A stretch of 64,000 nt of DNA from Burkholderiaceae bacterium DAT-1 (GCA_019084025.1 JAHRBI010000003.1:484439-548438); one strand, 5' to 3'; positions 7,142-16,654 are shown, numbered from the stretch's first letter. The notes: a model not told the origin generated them from the letters alone. Translations and numbers: made by a program.

Positions 7142-8281
7142 ATGAAAAAATATTTAGTTGGAATAATTATTGCATTGAATATAATCTGTGGCATGGCTTT
7201 AGCCAGCGATGTACGTGCCTGGGTTGCAACAAAAAGTCATGGTAATATTTTAATTATCGGTGAAACCCACTTCGGAACTCAATTAGAACTAGATAGATTC
7301 TATAATGAAATTATAAGGCCATATGCCTTAAATTCTGATGCGATTTTAGCAGAGTCTGTAGATGGCTCATCGCTCCCGGGCTTATGCAAGGACATACAAT
7401 ACAGAAATAATAATTTTTGGATGTTTAGTGATTTGGATTTTTTAAATGAACTCTCTACGACCATTAGTCTACTGAAAGATGCGGGGATAGAAGACGGATC
7501 TATACTTCGCGATGTCATCCGAGAAGACGGTCATTCCGATAAAAAGCAGTATTTTGGTACCTTCATGCATTTAGTTATTGGGGGTAAGCTATCTGAGGCG
7601 CTCACTCAATACAAAGATTACTTCCCCCCCGTGCCAGGTATATCCGCTCGAATACTAAATGAGCGCTTTCACCTAAGTAGCCATGCAGTGAACGATAGTC
7701 AGAAATGGTTTGTTGGGTTGGATACAATTAAGTCAATTGACGATATTCTGTGCAACGCCAAGGATGCTGATTATTTGAATTTTGTAAAAGCCTATTTGGC
7801 GAAAATGGGGGTTGAGTCTAAAGTTCTAGTTGCATTAAAAAATAATGAGATAGAGATGGGTTTTATGAATAGATACATTTCTGAAAGGTATATATTTTAT
7901 ATGAATTGTGCTGCTTCGAGCGTTTCATGCAAGCTTGGAGACGTACGAGGGCAAGATAGTGTATCTAGTCAAGAGACTAATAAGATAAGTGACAGTCAAT
8001 TGATTTATGAAGATGGTCCGGAAATTTATCATTTTATGGTCGAACTTAGAAATCTATCGTGGATAGAAAAAGTAAACCAAGCCGAAGTGAATTTTCCATT
8101 GACTTTCATGTCCGTTGGTGCAGCGCATCTTCCCGATGTTTCTTTCAACGGAAAAATAAAGAAGGGGCTCATTAGCATGTTGCGGGATGATGGGTTTACC
8201 TTAAAAGAGGTATTATTCTCACCTGAATTTACCGAGTCAGAAATAAAAGCGCTTTACAAATCAGTTACCACAATCCACTAA
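7142..8281 (+). CDS. Exported TraB/GumN-like protein 2
   Basis: 379 residues with a clear signal peptide (MKKYLVGIIIALNIICGMALA, cleavage near residue 21). Family motifs are IIGETHFG (His43), a C-terminal RNLSWIEKV, and SVGAAHL (His329) followed by LISMLRDDGF. It is a diverged paralogue of the 4553 protein with a longer middle and C-terminal tail. It follows a double-glycine peptide gene, as copy 1 does. By analogy with TraB/PrgY/Tiki it could be a periplasmic metal-dependent hydrolase acting on the peptide, or a protection factor. This is inference; no experimental role is known to me in such a setting. Confidence 0.75.
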   Translation: MKKYLVGIIIALNIICGMALASDVRAWVATKSHGNILIIGETHFGTQLELDRFYNEIIRPYALNSDAILAESVDGSSLPGLCKDIQYRNNNFWMFSDLDFLNELSTTISLLKDAGIEDGSILRDVIREDGHSDKKQYFGTFMHLVIGGKLSEALTQYKDYFPPVPGISARILNERFHLSSHAVNDSQKWFVGLDTIKSIDDILCNAKDADYLNFVKAYLAKMGVESKVLVALKNNEIEMGFMNRYISERYIFYMNCAASSVSCKLGDVRGQDSVSSQETNKISDSQLIYEDGPEIYHFMVELRNLSWIEKVNQAEVNFPLTFMSVGAAHLPDVSFNGKIKKGLISMLRDDGFTLKEVLFSPEFTESEIKALYKSVTTIH

Positions 8282-8318
8282 TAAAAAGAATTTACGCTGA
8301 AGGTGAAGGAAATAAATC

Positions 8319-9275
8319 ATGTCCATTTTCATCAGTATAGCTTCCTATTGTGATGTGCTTCTTTCGCAAACAATCTCTTCTGCCCTAAGGAATGCGGATC
8401 ATCCCGACGATATTACATTTGGAATTGTTGATCAAAATTTTGAGCGTACCATTATTGATGAGCCATTAATGCATCCCACACATATGAATTATGTGTTTAT
8501 TCATTACAAAGAAACACTCGGCCTCGGCTGGGCAAGAACGCTTGCATCTTCATTCTACGACGAAGAAGATTGGTATCTTCAAATTGACTCCCACATGATT
8601 TTCGATAAATCATGGGACACTATTCTGATTCAACAGGCTACTCATGCACAGAAGTTCAATAGTAAATGTATCTTGTCGTCTTTCCCTCCGAAGTTTGAAA
8701 TTTCAGGAACGGGGTTAATTAAATATCCGACAAAAGGGAAAATTCTGGCTCATGTCTTAACAAGGGGTCAAACACTTGATGGTGAGCATTCCTTGCTGAG
8801 GTATGAAGGAAAGCATTTCAATTCACAAAGGCTAATTCTGGGTGCACACGTAGCGGGCGGTTGCATTTTTGCAAGGGGCGATCTTTTCCTTGAAATGCCT
8901 TACGATCCTTTTATGTATTTTTCTGAGGAAGAGCAGGCTATTGCAATTCGCTCCTATACGCATGGGTGGGATATTTTTCACATAACTGATAATCCAATTT
9001 ACCATTTATATAACACAGAGGATGGTAAAAAAGGGGCTGAAAACGGTAGACCAATGCACTGGAATAAAGACCATAGCGACAAAAGAAATTTTCCTTGGCA
9101 GGTACTTTGTAAAAAATCAAAGATCAGGCTTGATGCATTGGTCTGTGGAAAAGAAGATCTAAAGGTTTATGGCTTGGGTAAGCAACGTACAATGCAAGAC
9201 TATGCAGAATTCTCAGGCGTTGATTATGTGCATCGAAAGATAAACGGAAAGGCATATATAGGTCATTGGCTGTAA
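8319..9275 (+). CDS. GlcNAc-type glycosyltransferase (PF11397/GT60-like)
   Basis: 318 residues, no signal peptide, so cytoplasmic. The N-terminus IFISIASYCDVLL, followed by FGIVDQN, and the core WYLQIDSHMIFDKSWD (Asp90-Ser91-His92, the nucleotide-sugar/metal motif) match the pattern of Skp1-type polypeptide GlcNAc transferases. Later YFSEEEQAIAIRSYTHGWD (200-218) and YHLYN (His229) also fit. It lies between the peptide cassettes and the exporter, so the simplest target is the Ser/Thr-rich peptides before export, as in glycocins, where GT2 enzymes do this. The start is supported by AAGGA upstream. Sugar and substrate cannot be read from sequence. Confidence 0.75.
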   Translation: MSIFISIASYCDVLLSQTISSALRNADHPDDITFGIVDQNFERTIIDEPLMHPTHMNYVFIHYKETLGLGWARTLASSFYDEEDWYLQIDSHMIFDKSWDTILIQQATHAQKFNSKCILSSFPPKFEISGTGLIKYPTKGKILAHVLTRGQTLDGEHSLLRYEGKHFNSQRLILGAHVAGGCIFARGDLFLEMPYDPFMYFSEEEQAIAIRSYTHGWDIFHITDNPIYHLYNTEDGKKGAENGRPMHWNKDHSDKRNFPWQVLCKKSKIRLDALVCGKEDLKVYGLGKQRTMQDYAEFSGVDYVHRKINGKAYIGHWL

Positions 9276-9416
9276 ATTTTTCTTTGAAGTCAAAATGCCC
9301 ACTATATTCGAAAGTGTACATAGTTAGTGAGAGTCGGGTCATCAGTACTTGAATTGTAATTCCCTTGCGTGAAAAAGAGCCTCTTGTAAATTGAAGTAGC
9401 GAGGAAGTGAAATATT

Positions 9417-10664
9417 ATGGAGAGCAGAGATACTCTTTTTAGAATTGAATCAATACGTAACAAGCAACAAAGCTCATCAACAGGAAGTGTAATACTTAAT
9501 TCAAATCTAACCGTTGCAATATGCTCGATATCAATCAGTATTTTAGTCATATGCATTAGCTGTATGCTTTTGAATTCGAACTATACGCAACACACTGCGG
9601 TCAACGGTAAAATTAGTCCTACCCAAGGTCTAGCCCAAGTCATGCCCATGTTTCCTGGCACGGTGATGAGCCGGGTGGTAAGCGAGGGTGTAGAGGTTAG
9701 CAAGGGCGATGTGCTGTTTACCTTGTCATCCGAACGCATGACGCACGCAGGTGCCGCAGAGGCCAATGCTCTAAACGAAATACAGGCTCGTACGCACAGT
9801 CTGCAGTCCGACCTCCTCAATCAAGATCGCCTGAGCAACGAGCAGCGCACAGCTTCGGCTCAACGATTAGCCGACCTGCAACTGCAACGCCAGCAAATGG
9901 CTGGCGAAATAGACACCCAGCTGCGCCGGGTGGAATCTGCCCGGCAGCAACTACAAAAGTATCAGGAGTTGCTCAAATCCGGCTTCATGCCCGCCTTGCA
10001 AGTGCAGCAAAAGAACGACGAATTACTGGATCAGGAATCACGCCTTGCCACGTTGAAACGCAATGCAAGCGAGCTGGGTAGTCAGATCAATGTATTACAA
10101 GCTGATGTGCGCGCCCAGCCTCTCAAGGATGCCTCACAGCGCGCACAGCTGGAGCGCGCCCTGGCGAGTAGCCGACAGGAGGCCAACGAGATAGAAGCCC
10201 GGCGCGAGATTGTGGTGGTGGCGCCTGTGGATGGTCGAGTTACCGGCATTCAGGCTCAGCCCGGCCAGACGGTGAGCGCAGGTCAGCCACTGGCAGCGAT
10301 TTTGCCCACGGGGTCGCCTTTGCGTGCCGAGTTTCTGGCCCCATCGAGTGCTATGGGCTTTGTGCGGGTGGGCCAGCGAGTGCAGATGCGCTACGCGGCG
10401 TTTCCCTACCAGAAATTCGGCCAGCAAGGCGGTGCGGTAGTCGAGATTTCCCGTGCAGCCGTTCAGGTCCTCAAAACCCCCGATGGATTAGAGCAAGCGA
10501 TGTACCGCATCACCGTGCAGCCCGATGCACAAAACATCACCGCCTATGGGCGCCCCGAGCCATTGCAGCCTGATATGAGCGTGGAGGCCGATATCCAGGT
10601 GGATCGCCGCACCCTGATTGAATGGATATTCGAGCCGCTGATCGCAATCAAAGGAAAGCTGTAA
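9417..10664 (+). CDS. HlyD-family membrane fusion protein of peptide exporter
   Basis: 415 residues. A short cytoplasmic N-terminus, one transmembrane helix (~31-52), a lipoyl-like half (GTVMSRVVSEGVEVSKGD), a long coiled coil (~120-250, with QLQRQQM and QLRRVESARQQL), the second lipoyl half (APVDGRVTGIQAQPGQTV) and a beta-barrel. Resembles CvaA-type adaptors linking the ABC exporter to an outer-membrane TolC channel, which is not encoded here. GAGGAAG precedes the ATG. Base composition changes sharply inside the gene: about 35% GC over 9421-9600 and 57% at 9661-9720. This suggests a recombination joint near codon 60-80. The stop overlaps the next ATG (TAATG). Confidence 0.9.
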   Translation: MESRDTLFRIESIRNKQQSSSTGSVILNSNLTVAICSISISILVICISCMLLNSNYTQHTAVNGKISPTQGLAQVMPMFPGTVMSRVVSEGVEVSKGDVLFTLSSERMTHAGAAEANALNEIQARTHSLQSDLLNQDRLSNEQRTASAQRLADLQLQRQQMAGEIDTQLRRVESARQQLQKYQELLKSGFMPALQVQQKNDELLDQESRLATLKRNASELGSQINVLQADVRAQPLKDASQRAQLERALASSRQEANEIEARREIVVVAPVDGRVTGIQAQPGQTVSAGQPLAAILPTGSPLRAEFLAPSSAMGFVRVGQRVQMRYAAFPYQKFGQQGGAVVEISRAAVQVLKTPDGLEQAMYRITVQPDAQNITAYGRPEPLQPDMSVEADIQVDRRTLIEWIFEPLIAIKGKL

Positions 10665-12832
10665 TGCATATTCTCGACGATTTTCACAGCGCGCTCCATT
10701 TCGGCTTCGGGCGCAAGCTGCCCATGTTGCTGCAAACCGAAGCGGCGGAATGTGGGCTGGCCTGTCTGACGATGATTGCGTCTTACCACGGGCATGTGTC
10801 GGACATTGCCACGCTACGGGGGCGCTTTTCGCTGTCCATCAAAGGCGCAACGCTTCGTCACCTTATCGAGTTTGCCGGTGCCATGCACATGGCGGGGCGA
10901 CCGCTGCGGCTGGAGCTGGAGGAGCTGGATCAGCTGCAAACCCCGTGCATCCTGCATTGGGATTTGAATCACTTTGTGGTGCTCAAAAAAGCCGGGCGCA
11001 AACATATCGTCATTCACGATCCAGCCTTTGGCGTTCGCAAGCTGAAATACGAGGAAGTCTCCAAGCAATTCACCGGCGTAGCGCTGGAGTTGTCGCCCAC
11101 CCCGGCATTCGAGAAGAAAGAAGATGTTCAGGATATTTCCCTAAAGACCTTGGTGGGCCAAGTCACCGGGCTGAAGCGGTCCATTCTTCAGGTATTGATG
11201 CTGTCCGCCGCACTGGAAGTGCTGGCCATCATCTCGCCCTTTTTCCAGCAATGGGTGATTGATGGCGTGATTGTGCAGAATGATCGTGATCTGTTGAAAG
11301 TGTTGGTGATTGGCTTCACTTTGCTGATGCTGATCCAGATGAGTATCACCACCCTTCGCGGATGGCTGGTGATTTATTTCTCTACGCAACTCAGCATGCA
11401 GTGGACCGCCAGCGTATTTACCCGGCTGTTGCGACTGCCCATGGATTATTTCGAGAAGCGCCATTTGGGCGATGTGGTGTCCCGATTTGGCGCCATCGAA
11501 TCTATCCGCTCCACACTCACCAGTACAGCCTTAGGCGCGGTGTTGGACGGCATCATGGCCATTGTCGCCTTCGGGATGATGCTGTTTTATAGTCTCAAGC
11601 TGGCGATGATCACGTTTGCGGCGCTCACCCTATACATTCTGATTCGGGTGATGTCATATGGCCCTTTCCGAGAAGCCAACCAAGAGCAAATCGTACATTC
11701 GGCCAAACAATCTTCGCATTTTATGGAGAGCATTCGCGGGGTACAGTCCATCAAGCTCTTTAATCGAGAAGATGATCGCCGTACTCAGTGGCTAAACCTG
11801 ATGGTGAACACCACCAACCGATCCCTTGCCACCCAAAAAATGAGCACCTTGTATGGTACTGCCAATGGCCTGATTTTTGGCATCGAGAACATTCTGGTGA
11901 CGTGGTTTGCGGCGCTGCTGGTCATGGATCATCAGTTCTCCATCGGCATGATGTTCGCCTATGGCAGCTATAAGGGGCAGTTCTCAGGGCGCGTGGGTAG
12001 TCTGGTGGATTTGTTTTTCCAGATTCGCATGCTGCGCATCCAGCGTGAGCGGTTGGCGGATATTGTGCTCACCGAACCTGAACCAGTGGATGTCGTCGCT
12101 AACTCTACTGACCATATCCAGCCTAGCATCGAAGTGACTAATCTGCGTTTCCGCTATGCCGAAACCGAGCCATGGGTGCTGGATGGCGTGAACTTCAAGA
12201 TTGAAGCGGGCGAGTCGGTCGCGATTGTTGGTCCATCCGGCTGTGGCAAAACCACGCTACTGAAGATTCTGCTTGGATTGCTGAGGCCTACTGAGGGCGA
12301 AATACGCGTGGGCGGGATTCCCATGAAAGGGCTGGGACTGAAGAGCTGGCGCACCATGATCGGCGCAGTGATGCAGGAGGATCAGCTGTTCGCAGGCTCC
12401 ATTGCCGACAATATCGCCTTCTTCGCGCCGGAAACCGATATGCAACGCGTGGAAGCAGTTGCACAACTCGCCGCCATTCACGGCGACATCATGGCCATGC
12501 CGATGGCGTATCAAACCTTGATTGGCGACATGGGAACGGCGCTGTCGGGCGGCCAAAAGCAGCGACTATTACTGGCCCGCGCCCTCTACAAGCAGCCTCG
12601 CATCCTCTTCCTCGACGAAGCCACCAGCCATCTGGATGTGGAGCGCGAGCGCCACGTGAACGAAGCAGTGAATGCGCTCGACCTCACACGCATCATCATT
12701 GCGCATCGACCCGAGACCATTGCGGCGGCGGGGCGAGTGATCAGGGTGGAGAAGGGGAAGATTGCGGATCATCCGCTGCTCGTTCAACAGGATTTGCCAG
12801 TCCATGGCGATGTAGAGGCAGTAACCCCCTGA
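10664..12832 (+). CDS. C39 peptidase-containing ABC exporter (CvaB-like)
   Basis: 722 residues from the ATG at 10664 (SD AAGGAA; stop-start overlap with the adaptor gene). The N-terminal C39 peptidase has Cys30 in AAECGLACL, His103 in LNHFVVL and Asp119 in IHDPAFG, so the catalytic residues are intact. A six-helix membrane domain follows. The ATPase has Walker A GPSGCGKT (523-530), signature LSGGQKQR (~627), Walker B ILFLDEATSHLD and switch His in IIAHRPE. This type cleaves double-glycine leaders and exports the cores. The two peptides at 4101 and 6586 are the obvious substrates. Composition is like the host core genome, unlike the peptide cassettes. Confidence 0.95.
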   Translation: MHILDDFHSALHFGFGRKLPMLLQTEAAECGLACLTMIASYHGHVSDIATLRGRFSLSIKGATLRHLIEFAGAMHMAGRPLRLELEELDQLQTPCILHWDLNHFVVLKKAGRKHIVIHDPAFGVRKLKYEEVSKQFTGVALELSPTPAFEKKEDVQDISLKTLVGQVTGLKRSILQVLMLSAALEVLAIISPFFQQWVIDGVIVQNDRDLLKVLVIGFTLLMLIQMSITTLRGWLVIYFSTQLSMQWTASVFTRLLRLPMDYFEKRHLGDVVSRFGAIESIRSTLTSTALGAVLDGIMAIVAFGMMLFYSLKLAMITFAALTLYILIRVMSYGPFREANQEQIVHSAKQSSHFMESIRGVQSIKLFNREDDRRTQWLNLMVNTTNRSLATQKMSTLYGTANGLIFGIENILVTWFAALLVMDHQFSIGMMFAYGSYKGQFSGRVGSLVDLFFQIRMLRIQRERLADIVLTEPEPVDVVANSTDHIQPSIEVTNLRFRYAETEPWVLDGVNFKIEAGESVAIVGPSGCGKTTLLKILLGLLRPTEGEIRVGGIPMKGLGLKSWRTMIGAVMQEDQLFAGSIADNIAFFAPETDMQRVEAVAQLAAIHGDIMAMPMAYQTLIGDMGTALSGGQKQRLLLARALYKQPRILFLDEATSHLDVERERHVNEAVNALDLTRIIIAHRPETIAAAGRVIRVEKGKIADHPLLVQQDLPVHGDVEAVTP

Positions 12833-12872
12833 TCGCCCATCCCTTTGCGTACCGGCAACCCGCTCTTCGTTG

Positions 12873-12878
12873 TATAAT
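12873..12878 (+). promoter_or_regulatory. Candidate -10 element for the RNB gene
   Basis: TATAAT, 51 nt before the start of the exoribonuclease gene, in the 96-nt gap after the ABC exporter gene. No good -35 at the standard distance; TTGCGT is 22 nt away, which is too far. Confidence 0.35.
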
Positions 12879-12928
12879 CTCGCCCCTCTGATCACAGTGA
12901 ACAGCCCCCTTGATCGGGGGTGGGCAGC

Positions 12929-14959
12929 ATGAACGTACTTTACGAAGAAGACGGTAGTTTCAAGGTCGGCAGCATCATGAGCGAAACCGACGCCTCATTG
13001 CAGGTGGAATCGGTGAGTGGTAAGCGCTCGAAGATCAAGTCGGCCAATGTCATGCTGCGATTTGATCGCCCGGCGTTGGGTGAACTGCTGCCGCAGGCAC
13101 AGGCGCTGGCCGATGACCTGGACCCTGATTTCCTGTGGGAAGTGGTGGCTGGGCAGGACGATTTCGCCTTTGCCGATCTGGCTTGCGAGTACTACAGTGC
13201 CAAGCCCACGCCTGCTGAACTCGCCTCTGTGCTGATCAAGGTGCATGGCTCCCCTATGTACTTCTATCGCAAGGGTAAAGGCCGCTACAAGCCTGCGCCG
13301 GAAGACAATCTGCGCGCCGCCAAGGCTGGTCTGGAAAAGAAAGCCCGCGAAACCGCCTTGATGGCCGAATGGCAGGCCGAGCTACGCGCCGGTACCTTGC
13401 CGGAAGCGCTGCGTCCGCATCTGAAGTCCTTGCTGCATCGTCCGGACAAGAACACCATCGAATGGAAAGCGCTTGCGGGGGCGGCCGAGGCCTCGCAGCA
13501 ATCTACGCTGCGCCTGCTGGCCAGCTGTGGCGCGGTGCCGGATATCGAAGCCTGGTTGCTCGATGGTTTCCTGACTGAATATTTCCCCAAGGGTACGGTG
13601 TTCCCGGCCTTTGAACTCACCCCGCCTGCCTTCGAGCTGCCGCGTGCCGATGTCGCCGCCTTCTCGATTGATGATGCCGCAACCACTGAAATCGACGATG
13701 CCTTGTCGGTGACGCCGCTGCCCGATGGAAATACCCGCGTAGGTATCCATATTGCGGCGCCGACACTGGGAATTCCGGCTGGTTCGCCACTGGAAAACGT
13801 CGTATTGGCACGCCTGTCGACCGTGTATTTCCCCGGCGACAAAATCACGATGCTGCCTGATGGCGTGGTGGAGGCTTACACCCTGGCCGAAGGTAAGGAC
13901 TGTCCGGCGGTGAGCTTGTATGTCACCGTCGCGCCGGACTTTAGCATTCTGTCGGCTGAGAGCAAGCTGGAATGCGTGCCGATTGCCGCCAATCTGCGCC
14001 ATCACGATCTCGATCCGGTCTTTAATGAAGAGACCGTGAAGCTGGGCGAAGCCGGTCCGGATTATCCGTACAAGCGCGAACTGCTGTATCTCTACCAGTT
14101 TGCCATTGCCCTGGAAATTGCCCGTGGCCGCCATGATCCGAACCGCGTCGAGCGTCCGGATTACAGCTTCGCCATCGAGCGCAATGAAGCTGGTGAAAAG
14201 CGCGTGCGTATCTATCCGCGCAAGCGTGGCAGCCCGATGGACAAGCTTGTGGCCGAGCTGATGATTTTGTGCAACTCCACCTGGGGCAAGCAGCTGGCGG
14301 ACGCCAATATTCCGGCGATCTATCGTGCTCAAAGCATGGGCCGTGTGCGCATGACCACTCAGCCTGCGCCGCACGTGGGTCTGGGTGTGGCGCAATATAG
14401 CTGGGCATCTTCGCCGCTGCGCCGTGCCGCTGATTTCATCAATCAGCAGCAATTGCTGGCCATGCTGACCGACACGCCGCCGCGCTATGCCCCACGTGAT
14501 CCGATGCTGTTTGCCGCGCTGCGCGATTTCGACCAGACCTACAATGCCTATGCCGACTTCCAAGGGCGCATGGAGCGCTACTGGTGCCTGAAGTGGCTGG
14601 AGCAGGAAGGTGTGAAGGAAATTGGCGCCACTGTCATCAAGGACGAGCTGGTGCGCTTCGATGGTATCCCGCTGATGCTCAAGGTAGCGGGTCTGGGCGA
14701 GCATGCACGCGGTACGCCGGTGCAGCTGCAACTGATCTCTACCGACTATTTCGAGCTGGCTCTGCAATGTCGCCTTCTGTCGGCTGGCGAGCCGGTGGCT
14801 CTGCTCGAAGATGACGAAGCCCTACTTGCTGACGATACTGCGGAGCAGGAGGCGGCCGACGCTTCACCCGAATTGGCCGAGGGCCGGGGTGATACAGTCG
14901 CGGTCGCCAGTCCCGAGGCAACATCGGAAGGGGACGCGGATGCCGATTCGCAAGATTGA
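12929..14959 (+). CDS. RNB-domain 3'-5' exoribonuclease (RNase II family)
   Basis: 676 residues from the ATG at 12929 (GGGGGT upstream), preferred over an in-frame GTG at 12920. After a short N-terminal barrel-like part and a helical region, the RNB catalytic domain begins near residue 244 with FSIDDAATTEIDDALSV, whose clustered Asp residues bind catalytic metal, and continues through GIHIAAP, STVYFPGDKITMLP and RAQSMGRVRMTTQPA. A C-terminal S1-like part ends in an acidic tail (AEQEAADASPELAEG). It degrades single-stranded RNA in mRNA turnover. It is shorter than E. coli RNase R and lacks its basic tail. The last codons overlap the next gene. Confidence 0.88.
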   Translation: MNVLYEEDGSFKVGSIMSETDASLQVESVSGKRSKIKSANVMLRFDRPALGELLPQAQALADDLDPDFLWEVVAGQDDFAFADLACEYYSAKPTPAELASVLIKVHGSPMYFYRKGKGRYKPAPEDNLRAAKAGLEKKARETALMAEWQAELRAGTLPEALRPHLKSLLHRPDKNTIEWKALAGAAEASQQSTLRLLASCGAVPDIEAWLLDGFLTEYFPKGTVFPAFELTPPAFELPRADVAAFSIDDAATTEIDDALSVTPLPDGNTRVGIHIAAPTLGIPAGSPLENVVLARLSTVYFPGDKITMLPDGVVEAYTLAEGKDCPAVSLYVTVAPDFSILSAESKLECVPIAANLRHHDLDPVFNEETVKLGEAGPDYPYKRELLYLYQFAIALEIARGRHDPNRVERPDYSFAIERNEAGEKRVRIYPRKRGSPMDKLVAELMILCNSTWGKQLADANIPAIYRAQSMGRVRMTTQPAPHVGLGVAQYSWASSPLRRAADFINQQQLLAMLTDTPPRYAPRDPMLFAALRDFDQTYNAYADFQGRMERYWCLKWLEQEGVKEIGATVIKDELVRFDGIPLMLKVAGLGEHARGTPVQLQLISTDYFELALQCRLLSAGEPVALLEDDEALLADDTAEQEAADASPELAEGRGDTVAVASPEATSEGDADADSQD

Positions 14960-15500
14960 ACCCATTAGCAACTTTCTGCCGGTACGCTTCAAGCGCGGTG
15001 GACTGGTGAAACAGTTTTCCAAGCCCTGCGTACGCTGCGGGCGCATGCTGCATGCCAGCGAAATGCGTGGTGTGGTACGCCTGATTGATGATCATCTGGC
15101 GCTGGCGGCTGATGCATTCTGCCCGTCGTGCCATACCCGCTTTGGTGTGGCCTGTGTGATTGATTCGGAAAAACGCGTGCGTCGGGTGGCCTTGCCCGCC
15201 TGGCTGTTCCGCTGGTACCTGCGCATCATGCCGATGCAGCAGGGCGAAGTGGAGCTGGGCGAATCCATGCGTGCGCAGATCGAGGTTGTGGAGAAGCTGG
15301 CCGAAGCCGTACAGGCAGCACAAGCGGTAGATTACCCGCGTGCCGAGACCATGCTGGGCCGCTATCAGGATAAACCTATCCCTGCGTATATCGTGGTGGA
15401 TGGGCAGGAAGTTCCGTTTGACCGCATTGAGCCGGATGGCCGCGTTGGCGCCGGTGAATATTTGCTGGATGGATGTTTCGTTTATAAAACTGCGCAGTGA
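14940..15500 (+). CDS. Zinc-ribbon-like protein of unknown function
   Basis: 186 residues from the ATG at 14940, which lies inside the 3' end of the RNB gene with SD GGAAGGGG. Translational coupling is likely. A CVRCG...CPSC pair (residues ~32-35 and ~61-64) forms a plausible zinc ribbon; the rest has a hydrophobic [11 protein letters not shown] segment and a C-terminal [14 protein letters not shown] do not recognise the family. It sits 32 nt before gcvT. Its role is unknown. Confidence 0.7.
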   Translation: MPIRKIEPISNFLPVRFKRGGLVKQFSKPCVRCGRMLHASEMRGVVRLIDDHLALAADAFCPSCHTRFGVACVIDSEKRVRRVALPAWLFRWYLRIMPMQQGEVELGESMRAQIEVVEKLAEAVQAAQAVDYPRAETMLGRYQDKPIPAYIVVDGQEVPFDRIEPDGRVGAGEYLLDGCFVYKTAQ

Positions 15501-15532
15501 CCCTGCCTCTACCGACCCAAGAAGGAAGCACA

Positions 15533-16633
15533 ATGGCTAACCGCACCCCGCTTTACGACGCCCACCTGGCCGCCAATGGCAAGATCGTGGATTTTGCCGG
15601 CTGGGAAATGCCGATCAACTACGGCTCGCAGATCAAGGAACACGAAGCCGTGCGTACCGATGCCGGTATGTTCGACGTGTCCCATATGACTGCTGTGGAC
15701 GTGCGCGGCGCCCGTGCGACCGAATTCTTCCAGAAGCTGATCGGCAACGATGTGGTCAAGCTGGGTTTCGAAGGCAAGGCACTGTACTCCGGTATGTATA
15801 ACGACAAGGGCGGCGTGATCGACGACCTGATCGTGTACCGTACCAGCTGGGGTTATCGCGTGGTGGTGAATGCCGGTACCACCGACAAGGATCTGGCCTG
15901 GATGAGCCCGATTGCTGCCGAATTCGGTGTGGAACTGACCCCGCGCCGTGATCTGGCCATGATCGCCGTGCAAGGCCCGAACGCCATTGCCAAGGCTAAA
16001 GCTGCCAAGCCGGACGCTGCAGCGCTGATCGACAGCCTGCAAGTGTTCGTGGGTCTGCCGCAAGGGGACTGGTTCTTCGCTCGCACGGGTTATACCGGTG
16101 AAGATGGTCTGGAAATCTCCATGCCAGCCGCTGAAGCCATTCCGTTCTGGAACGCCCTGATCGCCGCCGGCGTGGCTCCGGCAGGTCTGGGTGCACGCGA
16201 TACGCTGCGTCTGGAAGCCGGTATGAATCTGTACGGCAATGAGATGGACGACAGCGTGTCCCCGCTGGCTGCCGGTATGGCCTGGACGATTGCCTGGGAA
16301 CCGGCTGATCGCGAATTCGTGGGTCGTTCGGTGCTGGTGGCCGAGCGCGCCGAGCGTCAGGCGGCTGCCGCAGGCCTGCTGAAGCAGGTTGGTCTGGTGT
16401 ACGAAGGCAAGGGTGTGCTGCGCGGCCATATGCGCGTGGTGACTGAAGCAGGTGATGGCGAAATCACCTCCGGTACCTTCTCGCCGACCCTGCAAGTGTC
16501 CATCGCCATGGCGCGTGTGCCGCTGGCTGTGAAGTTTGGTGATACCGTTCAAGTCGACGTGCGCGGCAATCTGCAGCCAGCACGCGTGGTGAAGATGCCG
16601 TTCGTACGGAACGGCAAGAAGGTGTTCGAATAA
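15533..16633 (+). CDS. gcvT: Glycine cleavage system T protein (aminomethyltransferase)
   Basis: 366 residues from the ATG at 15533 (SD AGAAGGAAG). Catalyses transfer of the methylene group from the aminomethyl-lipoyl H protein to tetrahydrofolate with release of ammonia. Family motifs: [29 protein letters not shown], and [13 protein letters not shown] with the folate-binding region [14 protein letters not shown]. The length matches the family. First of gcvT-gcvH-gcvP in sequence order, with ~195 nt containing two hairpins before gcvH. Confidence 0.97.
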   Translation: MANRTPLYDAHLAANGKIVDFAGWEMPINYGSQIKEHEAVRTDAGMFDVSHMTAVDVRGARATEFFQKLIGNDVVKLGFEGKALYSGMYNDKGGVIDDLIVYRTSWGYRVVVNAGTTDKDLAWMSPIAAEFGVELTPRRDLAMIAVQGPNAIAKAKAAKPDAAALIDSLQVFVGLPQGDWFFARTGYTGEDGLEISMPAAEAIPFWNALIAAGVAPAGLGARDTLRLEAGMNLYGNEMDDSVSPLAAGMAWTIAWEPADREFVGRSVLVAERAERQAAAAGLLKQVGLVYEGKGVLRGHMRVVTEAGDGEITSGTFSPTLQVSIAMARVPLAVKFGDTVQVDVRGNLQPARVVKMPFVRNGKKVFE

Positions 16634-16654
16634 TCGTCTAACACGGAACGATTG

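Noticed and set aside
13382..14767. 461-codon minus-strand frame opposite the RNB exoribonuclease
   Set aside because: Antisense shadow without any family motif.
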